Shown: positions 1-8,534 of the stretch, piece by piece
Layout: each line of letters begins with the position of its first letter
Position numbering within the stretch: position 1 is the stretch's first letter
Assembly (NCBI GenBank): GCA_046294265.1
Contig: JBKBKC010000001.1
Coordinates: forward strand, 443,325-507,324
From: JBKBKC01 sp046294265
GTDB lineage: Bacteria; Pseudomonadota; Alphaproteobacteria; Rhodobacterales; Rhodobacteraceae
Length of the DNA: 64,000 nucleotides
Direction: 5' to 3'
Made by a program: the position numbers and the translations under genes
Notes under the pieces: generated by a model
Told to the model about the DNA's origin: nothing
The model's input: the letters and a program-made list of their open reading frames with translations, nothing else
The model's database searches: none

Positions 1-1
1 G

Positions 2-880
2 CAGAACCTGAAATCCCCCGACCTGCGCCATTTTCCGGCAGCCGCGGTCAAGGCGTATCGGCGCGACCATGGAGCCGCGGAAATGATCTATGGAAAGTAT
101 TGCGATGCCTTCGACGACCTGCGGACCAAGGCCTACACCAAGGTGCGGCTGGCGGCCCTGCAGAAATCCTATGACGCCCTGCTGAAATCCACGCAGCTTG
201 TGGATGCCGCCAACGGCAGCTTTACCGCCTGGCTTGACCAGGACATGGCCGCGAAATGCCAAGGCATGGTCACCCTCCTGCAAGGGATCCTGAAATCCGA
301 GGAAGCGCGGGTCAAGACGCTGGCCACCGAAATCGTGGCCCTGGACAAGGCGCTGACCAAGGCCGACCGCGAGGTGACAACGGCCGAATTGCAGCGCGAC
401 ATCAACATGCTGGTGTCGGTGGTAGGGGCCATGCTGCCCGCGATGAAAACCACGACAACCGTGTTCGTGACCATCGGCACCATCGCGGGCAAGATCGGGA
501 TGGACGTGATGATGGGCCCGGATGGCCCCGACACCGCCTCAAAGCTCAAGACCGCAGCATCGGAATATCTTGGCGCCTCCAACCTGCTGGGCACCGTGGG
601 GGGCAAGCTGTTCTCGGCCGCGAGCGCCGCCGATGGCTGGAAGATCGACAGCGCCGAGGTGGCCAAGGCCCGCAAATCGCTGACCGAGATCAGGAAGCGC
701 CTGAAATCCGCGAAATCCGCCTATGACAAGCTGATGGCGCGGATGGATGCGAATGCCCGCGAATTCGTCCGTCTGTCGCTGGCCTTTGAGAAGGCCGCGG
801 TGGCCGGCCGCAACGCCGCCGAAAAACACCGCGCGCAAGAACAGCACCGCCGCGACCTGCGCGCCGAACTGGGCCTGTAG
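2..880 (+). CDS. Unknown helical protein, 5' end cut off by the window
   Basis: The reading frame is open to the left edge of the window (27 codons precede the first ATG at 83), so the true start is probably outside. It ends at TAG 878-880. I do not recognise the family. The visible part is Lys/Ala/Arg-rich and mostly helical: a first amphipathic or coiled-coil stretch covers about residues 1-105 from the ATG at 83, a hydrophobic Met/Val/Thr-rich segment about 110-145, then a Gly/Ala-rich linker, and a second charged coiled coil about 190-265. Such a layout fits a membrane-active or structural protein, but no catalytic motif is visible. It is convergent with the next gene and has no gap to it. 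Coding is convincing from codon usage; function is not assigned. Confidence 0.7.
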   Translation, partial: QNLKSPDLRHFPAAAVKAYRRDHGAAEMIYGKYCDAFDDLRTKAYTKVRLAALQKSYDALLKSTQLVDAANGSFTAWLDQDMAAKCQGMVTLLQGILKSEEARVKTLATEIVALDKALTKADREVTTAELQRDINMLVSVVGAMLPAMKTTTTVFVTIGTIAGKIGMDVMMGPDGPDTASKLKTAASEYLGASNLLGTVGGKLFSAASAADGWKIDSAEVAKARKSLTEIRKRLKSAKSAYDKLMARMDANAREFVRLSLAFEKAAVAGRNAAEKHRAQEQHRRDLRAELGL

Positions 881-1648
881 TCACCCCTTCGGCACCAACA
901 GGCGCGGGGGCCGGATCTCCTCTGCCGCCTTGAACAACGCGAAGGTCTGGTTGACGTAGTTCACCACCCCCGACAGTTGGTCGATGTAGTCCAGCAGTGC
1001 GGGCGTCCGCTCTGCCTCGACAAGTTGCACGGGGCGGTCCGGCCCTTCGCCCTCGAACTGCACATAGAACAGCGGCTCCCCCCGCCGCAGCACGATATCG
1101 CGCGACGGGTCATGCCATTCGAACGCCCACATCAGCGGACGCGGCCAGACATGCACCGGAAACCGCCCGCCAAAGATCGTGCCGGGCAGCGGATCGGCGC
1201 GGTAATGCGCGAAGGTGCCCAGTTGCGTGAGCCAGACCGGCTCATCCGCGATGAAGCAATAGGGCAGCGACAGCTGCACGGTAGGGCGGTCGGGGTATCG
1301 CCATTCCACCTCGTTCACCAGGGTCATCACCTGCCCCAGCTTGTTGCCACGGATCGGGCTCGCCACCCCCGCGCGGTTGACCAGCACCGGCTTGCCCTTG
1401 TCGTCGCGGGCAAAGCCGATGTGCAGGTCATAGGGGCATTTCACCACGAAATACCGGCTTTCCATCTGGATCACGGCGGGGCAGCGGCTGGCCGATTTGG
1501 CATGCGCCTTGTTGGTCTGGCGAAACAGCAGTCGCTCGGGCGCGTCGAACAGAAGGCCGCCCTTGGTCTCGGCCAGGAACCAGCCCACGCTGACCGGCCC
1601 GGCGCGCGGGCCCTCCTCGGGCCGGTCGATGGTGATGGTGATCTGCAT
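881..1648 (-). CDS. Conserved hypothetical protein (possibly DUF6065-like)
   Basis: A 255-residue soluble protein with no signal peptide or membrane segment. It is rich in beta-type sequence with many Trp/Pro/Tyr residues, including HVWPRPLMWAFEWHDPSR near residue 165 and a following LRRGEPLFYVQFE segment. From memory this resembles DUF6065, a family without known function, but I cannot confirm it. A GGAGG precedes the ATG at 1648. The stop codon directly abuts the stop of the unknown gene on the other strand, so the two genes are convergent with no room for a terminator. No catalytic residues can be pointed to. Confidence 0.65.
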   Translation of the reverse strand: MQITITIDRPEEGPRAGPVSVGWFLAETKGGLLFDAPERLLFRQTNKAHAKSASRCPAVIQMESRYFVVKCPYDLHIGFARDDKGKPVLVNRAGVASPIRGNKLGQVMTLVNEVEWRYPDRPTVQLSLPYCFIADEPVWLTQLGTFAHYRADPLPGTIFGGRFPVHVWPRPLMWAFEWHDPSRDIVLRRGEPLFYVQFEGEGPDRPVQLVEAERTPALLDYIDQLSGVVNYVNQTFALFKAAEEIRPPRLLVPKG

Positions 1649-1759
1649 CCTGCCTCCGGTGTTTCGGGCAGGAAACGCGGGCGGGGGCGGGCTGTCAACC
1701 TTGACAATCCCGCCTCCTGGCCCGCATCACCCCGGCATCCGCGCGCAAAGGAGCCTGCC

Positions 1760-2455
1760 ATGCCCACCGGCATTTCCGACGACCGCCTGATCGTTGCCCT
1801 CGACCTGCCCAACGTGGTGGCCGGCCTCGACATGGCCGCGCGTCTGGGCGACGCGGTGGGGTTCTACAAGATCGGGCTGGGGATGCTGACCGGGGGGGGC
1901 CTGGCGCTGGCCAATGACCTCAAGCACGAAAAGGGCAAGCGCATCTTCCTCGACCTCAAGCTTTTCGACATCGGTGCCACGATTGAGGCTGCGGTGCGCG
2001 GCATCGCGGCCCATGGCCCCGATTTCCTGACTGTGCAGGGCGATCCGCAGGTTGTGCGCGCGGCGGCCCAGGCCAAGGGCGACATGGCCATCCTTGCCGT
2101 CACCGTGCTCACCTCGCTCGACCGTGCCGACCTTGACGCCAACATGATCCGCCCGGGCGACATGGCCGAGATCGCGCTGGAACGCGCCGCCCGGGCCCTT
2201 GAGGCCGGGGCCGACGGCGTGATCGCCAGCCCGCAGGAAGCGGCGGCGATCCGTGCCCTGCCGCAATCGGCGGGCAAGCTGATCGTCACCCCCGGCGTGC
2301 GGCCCGCAGGTGGTGCTCGCGGTGACCAGAAACGCATCGCCACCCCCGCCGAGGCGCTGCGGGCGGGCGCCGACCACCTCGTGATCGGCCGACCTGTCTG
2401 GGAAGCCCCCGACCCAAGGGCTGCGGCGCTGGCGATCCTCGCCACGCTTCCCTGA
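1760..2455 (+). CDS. pyrF: Orotidine 5'-phosphate decarboxylase
   Basis: Decarboxylates orotidine 5'-monophosphate to UMP, the last step of de novo pyrimidine synthesis, in the cytoplasm. The 231-residue length is normal for the family. The N-terminal strand IVALDLPN (Asp15), YKIGLGM (Lys37) and the catalytic signature FLDLKLFDIGAT (Asp65, Lys67, Asp70) are present, and VTPGVRP plus DHLVIGRP near the C-terminus form the phosphate site. The frame is open far upstream, but AAAGGAGCC just before the ATG at 1760 and the family N-terminus fix this start. The gene stands alone between a convergent neighbour and a repeat/terminator region. Confidence 0.97.
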   Translation: MPTGISDDRLIVALDLPNVVAGLDMAARLGDAVGFYKIGLGMLTGGGLALANDLKHEKGKRIFLDLKLFDIGATIEAAVRGIAAHGPDFLTVQGDPQVVRAAAQAKGDMAILAVTVLTSLDRADLDANMIRPGDMAEIALERAARALEAGADGVIASPQEAAAIRALPQSAGKLIVTPGVRPAGGARGDQKRIATPAEALRAGADHLVIGRPVWEAPDPRAAALAILATLP

Positions 2456-2485
2456 TCTTCTTCTGTCTGAAAATATCCCGGGGGG
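2455..2485 (+). repeat. Intergenic repeat element, copy 1
   Basis: Begins on the last base of the pyrF stop codon. It shares the string ATCTTCTTCTGTC, then three variable bases, then AAATATCCC and a run of six G with a second intergenic copy at 47238-47270. Both copies directly follow a plus-strand gene and precede a GC-rich hairpin facing a convergent gene, which suggests a family-specific terminator-associated repeat. Confidence 0.6.
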
Positions 2486-2497
2486 AGGCCGCAGGCC

Positions 2498-2514
2498 GGG
2501 GGGCAGCGCCCCCC
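2498..2514. terminator. GC hairpin between convergent pyrF and nfeD
   Basis: GGGGGGC (2498-2504) pairs with GCCCCCC (2508-2514) over a three-base loop. There is no long T run on either strand. Position between two convergent genes makes bidirectional termination or mRNA 3'-end protection the likely role. Confidence 0.4.
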
Positions 2515-2516
2515 TT

Positions 2517-2795
2517 CTAGCGGTTATCGTTGATGTCGCGGGTCCAGATCTTCACCTGACCCTCTCGCCGCCCCATCGCCTGGCGCAGACCCAGCCAGGC
2601 CAAAAGCGACAGCACCGCGAACACAGCCAGCAAAATTCCCAGGCTGCCGCCCAGCCAACCCAGTGCCAACAGCACCCCCGTCAGCACCGCCCCGATGGCA
2701 AACCCCACGAAGATATAGCCCGGAACAACCACCTCCAGCGCGCCGATCAGCAAGCCGCCCGCGATCCAGGCCCACCAGACGCCCCACCACATCAC
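2517..2795 (-). CDS. NfeD-like short membrane protein
   Basis: A 92-residue protein with three hydrophobic segments (about 4-24, 29-48 and 50-70) and a short basic C-terminus ending KIWTRDINDNR. It is a short form of the NfeD family that lacks the protease domain. NfeD proteins work with SPFH/stomatin partners in membrane microdomains. The ATG (2793-2795) overlaps the stop of the upstream SPFH gene (ATGA), which implies translational coupling and supports the partner assignment. Function beyond this is inferred from the pairing. Confidence 0.85.
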   Translation of the reverse strand: MMWWGVWWAWIAGGLLIGALEVVVPGYIFVGFAIGAVLTGVLLALGWLGGSLGILLAVFAVLSLLAWLGLRQAMGRREGQVKIWTRDINDNR

Positions 2796-3673
2796 GCCCG
2801 CCCCTTCAGCATCTTGAACGCGTCGGCAAATGCGTCCAGCGCCTGCGCGGGCACGATGATCATCTGCTTGCCGGCCCCCGACCCGACCTTGGTCAGCGCC
2901 TCGACCTGCTTCAGCGCCACCTGGTATTGCGCCGCCTCGAGACCGTTGGCGGCAATCGCCCCGGCGATCACGCCGGTCGCATAGGCCTCGGCATCGGCCA
3001 GCACGCGGCGCGCCTTGGCCTCTTGCTCGGCGGCGTAAAGGTCGGCATCGGCGGCCAGTTCCACCGACCGCTTCTTGCCCTCGGCCTCCATCACCTGCGC
3101 GCGGCGCGCCCGCTCGGCGTTCAGTTGCTGCAGCATGGCCGCACGGGTCTGCTCGTCCAGGTTCACGTCGAGGATCTCGGCCCGCGTGACCTCCACCCCC
3201 CAGTCATCGACCATGGCGGTGACCTGTTCGCGCACCCGCTCGATCAGCTGGCTGCGGTTCGATTGCACCTGGTCCAGCTCCAGCTTGCCGATCTCGGACC
3301 GCACGATCCCGGCGACCGTGGTGGCGATGGCTGCGTCCACGTCGCGGATGCGATAGACGGTCTTTTCCGGCTCGGTGATGCGGTAGAAAACACTGGTTTC
3401 CACCTTCACCAGCACGTTGTCGGCGGTGATGGCGTCCTGGCTGGCGTTCGGCAACTGGCGTTCCAGAACCGAAATCTTGTGCGCGACCGTGTCCAGAAAC
3501 GGCACCACAAAATTGATGCCCGGCCCCAGCACCGCCCGCAACCGTCCGAACCGCTCCACCACATGCTTTTCCGACTGCGGAACGATCCGCACACCCAGAA
3601 AGATGCTCAGGATCAGGAAGACGGCAATCGCGAGGAAAACGGCATTGCCACCCAGAAAGTCGTTGACGTCCAT
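2792..3673 (-). CDS. SPFH/stomatin-like membrane protein (QmcA/HflKC superfamily)
   Basis: A 293-residue protein anchored by one N-terminal membrane segment (about 10-28), followed by an SPFH domain (RIVPQSEKHVVERFGR, then LGPGINFVVPFLD) and a long Ala/Glu-rich coiled coil (about 185-245) typical of oligomerising stomatins. These proteins organise membrane domains and modulate membrane proteases. The start at 3673 has GGAG eight bases upstream; the frame is open much further upstream, but only because it lies antisense to dinB. It forms a two-gene unit with the NfeD-like gene. Confidence 0.93.
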   Translation of the reverse strand: MDVNDFLGGNAVFLAIAVFLILSIFLGVRIVPQSEKHVVERFGRLRAVLGPGINFVVPFLDTVAHKISVLERQLPNASQDAITADNVLVKVETSVFYRITEPEKTVYRIRDVDAAIATTVAGIVRSEIGKLELDQVQSNRSQLIERVREQVTAMVDDWGVEVTRAEILDVNLDEQTRAAMLQQLNAERARRAQVMEAEGKKRSVELAADADLYAAEQEAKARRVLADAEAYATGVIAGAIAANGLEAAQYQVALKQVEALTKVGSGAGKQMIIVPAQALDAFADAFKMLKGRA

Positions 3674-3808
3674 CAAAAGGCTCCATCCAGAAATGATGGG
3701 ATCAGCCTGCCCCTTTCCCGACCTGCACGCAAGTCCGGCACGCAACCCCGGCACGCACCCCTTGGCCGCCCCATGGACAGCCGCCCGGCGGGCCCGCATA
3801 CTGCGCCC

Positions 3809-5062
3809 ATGCCCGCCCTTTGCCGTGATTGCCTGCACCGATTTGTGGCCGGACCGCGTTGTCCGGCCTGTCGGTCGCCGCGCATCCTCGCGCATCCCGA
3901 ACTGGATGGCCTGGCCATTGCCCATCTCGATTGCGACGCCTTCTATGCATCGGTGGAAAAGCGCGACAGCCCGGCGCTGCGCGACCAGCCGGTGATCGTG
4001 GGGGGCGGCACGCGGGGGGTGGTTTCGACCTGCTGCTACATCGCGCGCATCCGGGGTGTGCGCTCGGCCATGCCGATGTATCAGGCGCTGCGGCTCTGCC
4101 CCGAGGCGGTGGTGGTCAAGCCGCGCATGGCGGCCTACGCCGAGGCCAGCCGGGCGATCCGCGCGCTGATGGAGGCGCTGACGCCGGCCATCGAGCCCCT
4201 GTCGCTGGACGAGGCGTTCCTGGACATGACCGGCACCGCCCGGCTGCATGGCGCATCCCCGGCGGTGATGCTGGCAGGACTGGTGCAACGGATCGAGGCG
4301 CAGGTGGGTGTCACCGCCTCGGTGGGCCTTTCGCACAACAAGTTCCTCGCCAAGATGGCGTCCGACATCGACAAGCCGCGCGGGTTTTCGGTGGTGGGAC
4401 GGGCCGAGACGGCGGATTTCCTTGCCCCGAGGCCGGTGCGGGCGATCTGGGGCGTGGGGGTGGCGGGGCAGGCGGCGCTGGAAGCGGCGGGCATCCGCAG
4501 CATCGCCGACCTGCGCCGCTGGGACCGCGCGGATCTGACCGCACGTTTCGGCAGCACGGGCGAACGGCTTTATCACCTTGCGCGCGGCGAGGATCACCGG
4601 CGCGTCACGCGGGATGAGCCGATGCGCTCGATCTCCTCCGAGACGACCTTTGATACTGACACCGCCGACGCGGACCTGCTGACCGGCCATCTGTGGCGGC
4701 TGGCCGAGCGGGTGTCGGACCGCGCCAAGGCAAAGGGCCTCGCCGGGCGCACGGTGACGCTGAAGATGAAGCGGGCCGATTTCCGGCAGGTCACGCGGCG
4801 GGTGGCGCTGGCGGCGGCAACGCAATCGGCAGACCGGATCTGGCGGACGGCGCAGGGTCTGTTCGATGCGGCGAGGGAGGGGGGGCCGTTCCGGCTGGTC
4901 GGTGTGGGGCTGTCGGACCTGTGCCCCGCCGCGCAGGGCGATGCCACGCCCGACCTGCTGGACCCCGGCGCGCGGATGCGGGCCGAGGCAGAGCGTGCGG
5001 CGGACGCGATCCGCGCCCGCTTTGGCCAGGGGGCGATCATCAAGGGCCGGGCGCTGCGCTGA
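3809..5062 (+). CDS. dinB: DNA polymerase IV (Y-family, translesion)
   Basis: Error-prone polymerase for bypass of damaged templates. The 417-residue protein has the palm motifs AHLDCDAFYASVE (Asp41, Asp43) and SLDEAFLDM (Asp134, Glu135), the GLSHNKFLAKMASD finger motif, a helix-hairpin-helix thumb region and a little-finger domain to the end. It also has an N-terminal extension with Cys5-x2-Cys8 and Cys18-x2-Cys21, which looks like a small zinc ribbon. The start at 3809 keeps both Cys pairs. No LexA box was found upstream by eye. It is divergent from the SPFH gene. Confidence 0.96.
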   Translation: MPALCRDCLHRFVAGPRCPACRSPRILAHPELDGLAIAHLDCDAFYASVEKRDSPALRDQPVIVGGGTRGVVSTCCYIARIRGVRSAMPMYQALRLCPEAVVVKPRMAAYAEASRAIRALMEALTPAIEPLSLDEAFLDMTGTARLHGASPAVMLAGLVQRIEAQVGVTASVGLSHNKFLAKMASDIDKPRGFSVVGRAETADFLAPRPVRAIWGVGVAGQAALEAAGIRSIADLRRWDRADLTARFGSTGERLYHLARGEDHRRVTRDEPMRSISSETTFDTDTADADLLTGHLWRLAERVSDRAKAKGLAGRTVTLKMKRADFRQVTRRVALAAATQSADRIWRTAQGLFDAAREGGPFRLVGVGLSDLCPAAQGDATPDLLDPGARMRAEAERAADAIRARFGQGAIIKGRALR

Positions 5063-5105
5063 TCGTCCGGTCGCTGCCGGTCGGCGCGGCACGGGCGGCC
5101 CCGGC

Positions 5106-6266
5106 CTAGCCGCGTCCGCTCATCCCGTCCCAGAACCCCTTGACCTTGGAAAAGAACGACGAGCCTTCGGGATTGTTCTCTTCGCTCTGCTTCTCGAATT
5201 CGCGCAAGAGATCCTTTTGGCGCTGGGTCAGGTTCACCGGCGTCTCGACCGCCAGTTCGATCACCATGTCGCCCGTTCCGCCGCCGCGCAGCGCCGGCAT
5301 CCCCTTGCCGCGCAGGCGCATCTGCTTGCCCGACTGCGCCCCCGGCGGCACCGTCACGCTGCCCCGGCCGCCGTCGATGGTGGGCACCTCGACCTTGCCG
5401 CCCAGCGCCGCCGTCGTCATCGACACAGGCACGCGGCAGAACAGATGCACGCCGTCGCGCTGAAAGATCGCGTGCTCGCGCACCTCGATGAAGATGTAGA
5501 GGTCCCCCGTCGGTCCGCCGCGCATTCCGGCCTCGCCCTCGCCCGCCAGCCGGATGCGGGTGCCCGTCTCCACCCCCGCAGGGATGTTAACCGACAGGGC
5601 GCGTTCCTTTTCTACCCGTCCCGCGCCGCCGCAGGCCTTGCAGGGGTTCTTGACGATCTGGCCTGCGCCGCCGCAGGTGGGGCAGGTGCGCTCGACGGTG
5701 AAAAACCCCTGCTGCGCGCGCACCTTGCCCATGCCCGAGCAGGTCGGGCAGGTGACGGGTTCGGCCCCGCCTTCGGCCCCGGTGCCGTGGCAGACCTCGC
5801 AGGTGAGGGCGGTGGGGACGTTGATCGTTTTCTGGACGCCCTTGTAAGCCTCTTCCAGCGTCACGCGCAGGTTGTAGCGCAGGTCGGACCCGCGCTGGGC
5901 GCGGCTGCGGCCGCCGCCACCGCCACGCCCGCCCATGAAATCGCCGAAAAGATCCTCGAACACGTCCGAAAAGGCGCTGGCGAAATCGCCCTGACCCGGC
6001 CCGCCGGCGCCACCGCCGCGTGGCCCGCCGCCCATGCCGCCGTCAAAGGCCGCATGGCCGAACCGGTCATAGGCGGCCTTGCGCTGTTCGTCCTTCAGGA
6101 CGTCATAAGCCTCGTTCACTTCCTTGAACTGGGCCTCCGCCTGCGGGTTGTCGGCGTTGCGGTCGGGGTGCAACTCTTTGGCCTTGGCCCGGTAGGCCTT
6201 TTTCAGCTCATCACCCGAGGCCCCGCGAGAGACCCCCAGAATATCGTAATAGTCGCGCTTTGCCAT
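5106..6266 (-). CDS. dnaJ: Co-chaperone DnaJ (Hsp40)
   Basis: Stimulates the DnaK ATPase and delivers unfolded clients. The 386 residues show the full type I order: J domain with HPD at 33-35, a Gly/Phe-rich linker with an unusually long glycine run (GGRGGGGGR), a zinc-binding domain with four CxxCxGxG repeats (CEVCHGTG, CPTCSGMG, CPTCGGAG, CKACGGAG), then the two beta-barrel client domains. It lies 76 bp downstream of dnaK on the same strand, in the standard dnaKJ operon. Confidence 0.98.
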   Translation of the reverse strand: MAKRDYYDILGVSRGASGDELKKAYRAKAKELHPDRNADNPQAEAQFKEVNEAYDVLKDEQRKAAYDRFGHAAFDGGMGGGPRGGGAGGPGQGDFASAFSDVFEDLFGDFMGGRGGGGGRSRAQRGSDLRYNLRVTLEEAYKGVQKTINVPTALTCEVCHGTGAEGGAEPVTCPTCSGMGKVRAQQGFFTVERTCPTCGGAGQIVKNPCKACGGAGRVEKERALSVNIPAGVETGTRIRLAGEGEAGMRGGPTGDLYIFIEVREHAIFQRDGVHLFCRVPVSMTTAALGGKVEVPTIDGGRGSVTVPPGAQSGKQMRLRGKGMPALRGGGTGDMVIELAVETPVNLTQRQKDLLREFEKQSEENNPEGSSFFSKVKGFWDGMSGRG

Positions 6267-6296
6267 GGGTCAGACACCCCTATTCCGGAACCCGAT

Positions 6297-6322
6297 GGGG
6301 CGGTCCGTTGCCAGACCGCCCC
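6297..6322 (-). promoter_or_regulatory. Hairpin in the dnaK-dnaJ spacer
   Basis: GGGGCGGTC (6297-6305) is perfectly complementary to GACCGCCCC (6314-6322) with an eight-base loop. No T run follows on the minus strand, so it is not a classical terminator. It may stabilise the dnaK message or attenuate read-through into dnaJ (inference). Confidence 0.5.
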
Positions 6323-6342
6323 CCCCTTGGTTCCGTGCGGTC

Positions 6343-8253
6343 TTATTTCCGCTTGTTGTCGCCCAGATCCTCGAAATCGGCATCGACGATATCGTCATCG
6401 ACACCGCGCGGCCCCTCGCCGTCCTCCGGCCCGCCGCCCTCGGATTGGCTGGCCTTGTAGATGGCCTCGCCCAGCTTCATCGCGGCCTCGGTCAGGTTCT
6501 GCATGGCCGAACGGATCTTGCCCGCGTCTTCGCCCTTCAGCGCGTCCTCAAGCGGCGACATGGCCAGTTCGATCGCCTCGACGGTGGTCGGATCGACCTT
6601 GTCGCCATGCTCCTTGATCGACTTGCGGGTGTCGTGCAGCAGGCTTTCGGCGCGGTTGCGGGTCTCGATCAGTTCGCGGCGTTCCTTGTCGGCCTCGGCA
6701 TTCGCCTCGGCATCCTTAATCATCTTTTCGATGTCCTCGTCCGACAACCCGCCCGAAGCCTGGATGGTGATCGCCTGGGTCTTGCCGGTGCCCTTGTCCT
6801 TGGCGCTGACGGACACGATGCCGTTGGCGTCGATGTCGAAGGTCACCTCGATCTGCGGCATCCCGCGGGGGGCGGGGGGGATCTGTTCCAGGTTGAACTG
6901 GCCCAGCATCTTGTTGTCCGCCGCCATCTCGCGCTCGCCCTGGAACACCCGGATCGTCACGGCGTTCTGGTTGTCCTCGGCGGTGCTGAAGACTTGGCTT
7001 TTTTTGGTCGGGATCGTGGTGTTGCGGTCGATAAGGCGGGTAAACACGCCGCCCAGCGTCTCGATCCCCAACGACAGGGGCGTGACGTCCAGCAGCACCA
7101 CATCCTTCACGTCGCCCTGCAGCACGCCCGCCTGAATGGCCGCACCAAGGGCCACGACCTCATCGGGGTTCACGCCCTTGTGGGGTTCCTTGCCGAAGAA
7201 TTTGGTCACCTCCTCGATCACGCGGGGCATCCGGGTCATGCCGCCGACCAGCACCACCTCGTCGATGTCGCCGATGGAAAGGCCCGCGTCCTTGAGCGCG
7301 TCCTTGCACGGCTTGATCGACCGCTTGATCAGGTCATCGACCAGGCTTTCCAGCTTGGCGCGGGTCAGCTTCACCACCAGGTGCAGCGGCTGGCCGGTGT
7401 TGCGGTCCATGCTGATGAAGGGCTGGTTGATCTCGGTCTGGCTGGCCGAGCTCAGCTCGATCTTGGCCTTTTCCGCCGCCTCTTTCAGGCGCTGCAGGGC
7501 CATCTTGTCCAGCGTCAGGTCAACGCCATGCTCTTTCTTGAACTCGTCCGCCAGATAGTTGACGATCCGCATGTCAAAGTCTTCGCCGCCGAGGAACGTG
7601 TCCCCGTTGGTCGATTTCACCTCGAACAGGCCGTCGTCAATTTCCAGGATGGTGATGTCGAAGGTGCCGCCACCAAGGTCATAGACGGCGATGGTGCGGC
7701 TGTCCTTCTTGTCCAGGCCATAGGCCAGCGCGGCTGCGGTGGGTTCGTTGATGATGCGCAGAACCTCAAGGCCCGCGATCTTGCCCGCATCCTTGGTCGC
7801 CTGGCGCTGCGCGTCGTTGAAATAGGCAGGCACGGTGATCACGGCCTGGGTGACCGTCTCGCCCAGATAGGCCTCGGCGGTTTCCTTCATCTTCTGAAGG
7901 ATGAAGGCGCTGACCTGCGACGGCGAATATTTCTCGCCGCGCACCTCCACCCAGGCGTCGCCGTTGCCGCCGTTCACCACCGAATAGGGCAGGTTCTTCT
8001 TGTCCTTGGCGATATGGGCGTCATCCACGCGGCGCCCGATCAGGCGCTTGACCGCAAAGACGGTGTTTGCGGGGTTGGTCACGGCCTGGCGTTTGGCCGC
8101 CTGGCCGACAAGGCGTTCGGTTTCCGTGAAACCCACGATGGAAGGCGTGGTGCGCGCGCCTTCCGCATTTTCGATCACGCGCGGTTGCGCCCCGTCCATG
8201 ATGGCGACGCAGGAGTTGGTCGTTCCGAGGTCGATCCCGATGACTTTGGCCAT
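6343..8253 (-). CDS. dnaK: Molecular chaperone DnaK (Hsp70)
   Basis: ATP-driven chaperone. The 636 residues match the family length. The ATPase domain shows IGIDLGTTNS at the N-terminus, VYDLGGGTFD and the VVLVGGMTRMP adenosine motif; the linker VVLLDVTPLSLG precedes the substrate-binding domain, and the acidic C-terminus ends DFEDLGDNKRK. The chosen ATG at 8253 has GAAGGA upstream and gives the invariant MAKVIGIDLG start. It is the first gene of dnaKJ, with a promoter at 8376-8405. Confidence 0.99.
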   Translation of the reverse strand: MAKVIGIDLGTTNSCVAIMDGAQPRVIENAEGARTTPSIVGFTETERLVGQAAKRQAVTNPANTVFAVKRLIGRRVDDAHIAKDKKNLPYSVVNGGNGDAWVEVRGEKYSPSQVSAFILQKMKETAEAYLGETVTQAVITVPAYFNDAQRQATKDAGKIAGLEVLRIINEPTAAALAYGLDKKDSRTIAVYDLGGGTFDITILEIDDGLFEVKSTNGDTFLGGEDFDMRIVNYLADEFKKEHGVDLTLDKMALQRLKEAAEKAKIELSSASQTEINQPFISMDRNTGQPLHLVVKLTRAKLESLVDDLIKRSIKPCKDALKDAGLSIGDIDEVVLVGGMTRMPRVIEEVTKFFGKEPHKGVNPDEVVALGAAIQAGVLQGDVKDVVLLDVTPLSLGIETLGGVFTRLIDRNTTIPTKKSQVFSTAEDNQNAVTIRVFQGEREMAADNKMLGQFNLEQIPPAPRGMPQIEVTFDIDANGIVSVSAKDKGTGKTQAITIQASGGLSDEDIEKMIKDAEANAEADKERRELIETRNRAESLLHDTRKSIKEHGDKVDPTTVEAIELAMSPLEDALKGEDAGKIRSAMQNLTEAAMKLGEAIYKASQSEGGGPEDGEGPRGVDDDIVDADFEDLGDNKRK

Positions 8254-8375
8254 GTGTTTGGTCCTTCTCTTCCGGCGATGTTGTGGGGTGCGGGCCCGAT
8301 TGCGGCACCAGCCCCCCGATCCCAATACGGTTTTTCCTGCCGGGCGGGGCGGCCACCCCGTGCGGCTTCGACCGG

Positions 8376-8405
8376 TATATAGGAGGGGGCCTTGGGGGCC
8401 GCAAG
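8376..8405 (-). promoter_or_regulatory. Predicted dnaK promoter
   Basis: Minus strand: TTGCGG (8404-8399), 17-base spacer, TATATA (8381-8376). The preceding base makes CTTGCGG, which also resembles the heat-shock sigma-32 -35 element CTTG. It would leave a 5' leader of roughly 115 bases before dnaK. Which sigma factor uses it is inference. Confidence 0.5.
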
Positions 8406-8534
8406 CGTCACAGGACCGTGATTTTTCGCGGGTCATCTTCGGCCTGCCCGGGGATTGCGAGCGGAAACGAGGTTGCTCCGGCCCGCCCGGATGCTTAGGT
8501 CATGCCTGTTGTCAGAAATGTCAGGAGCCAACGC

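Noticed and set aside
6286..6312. GGAAC followed by CGTT near dnaJ
   Set aside because: Spacing is 14 instead of 16-17, and the orientation points into the dnaJK antisense strand.
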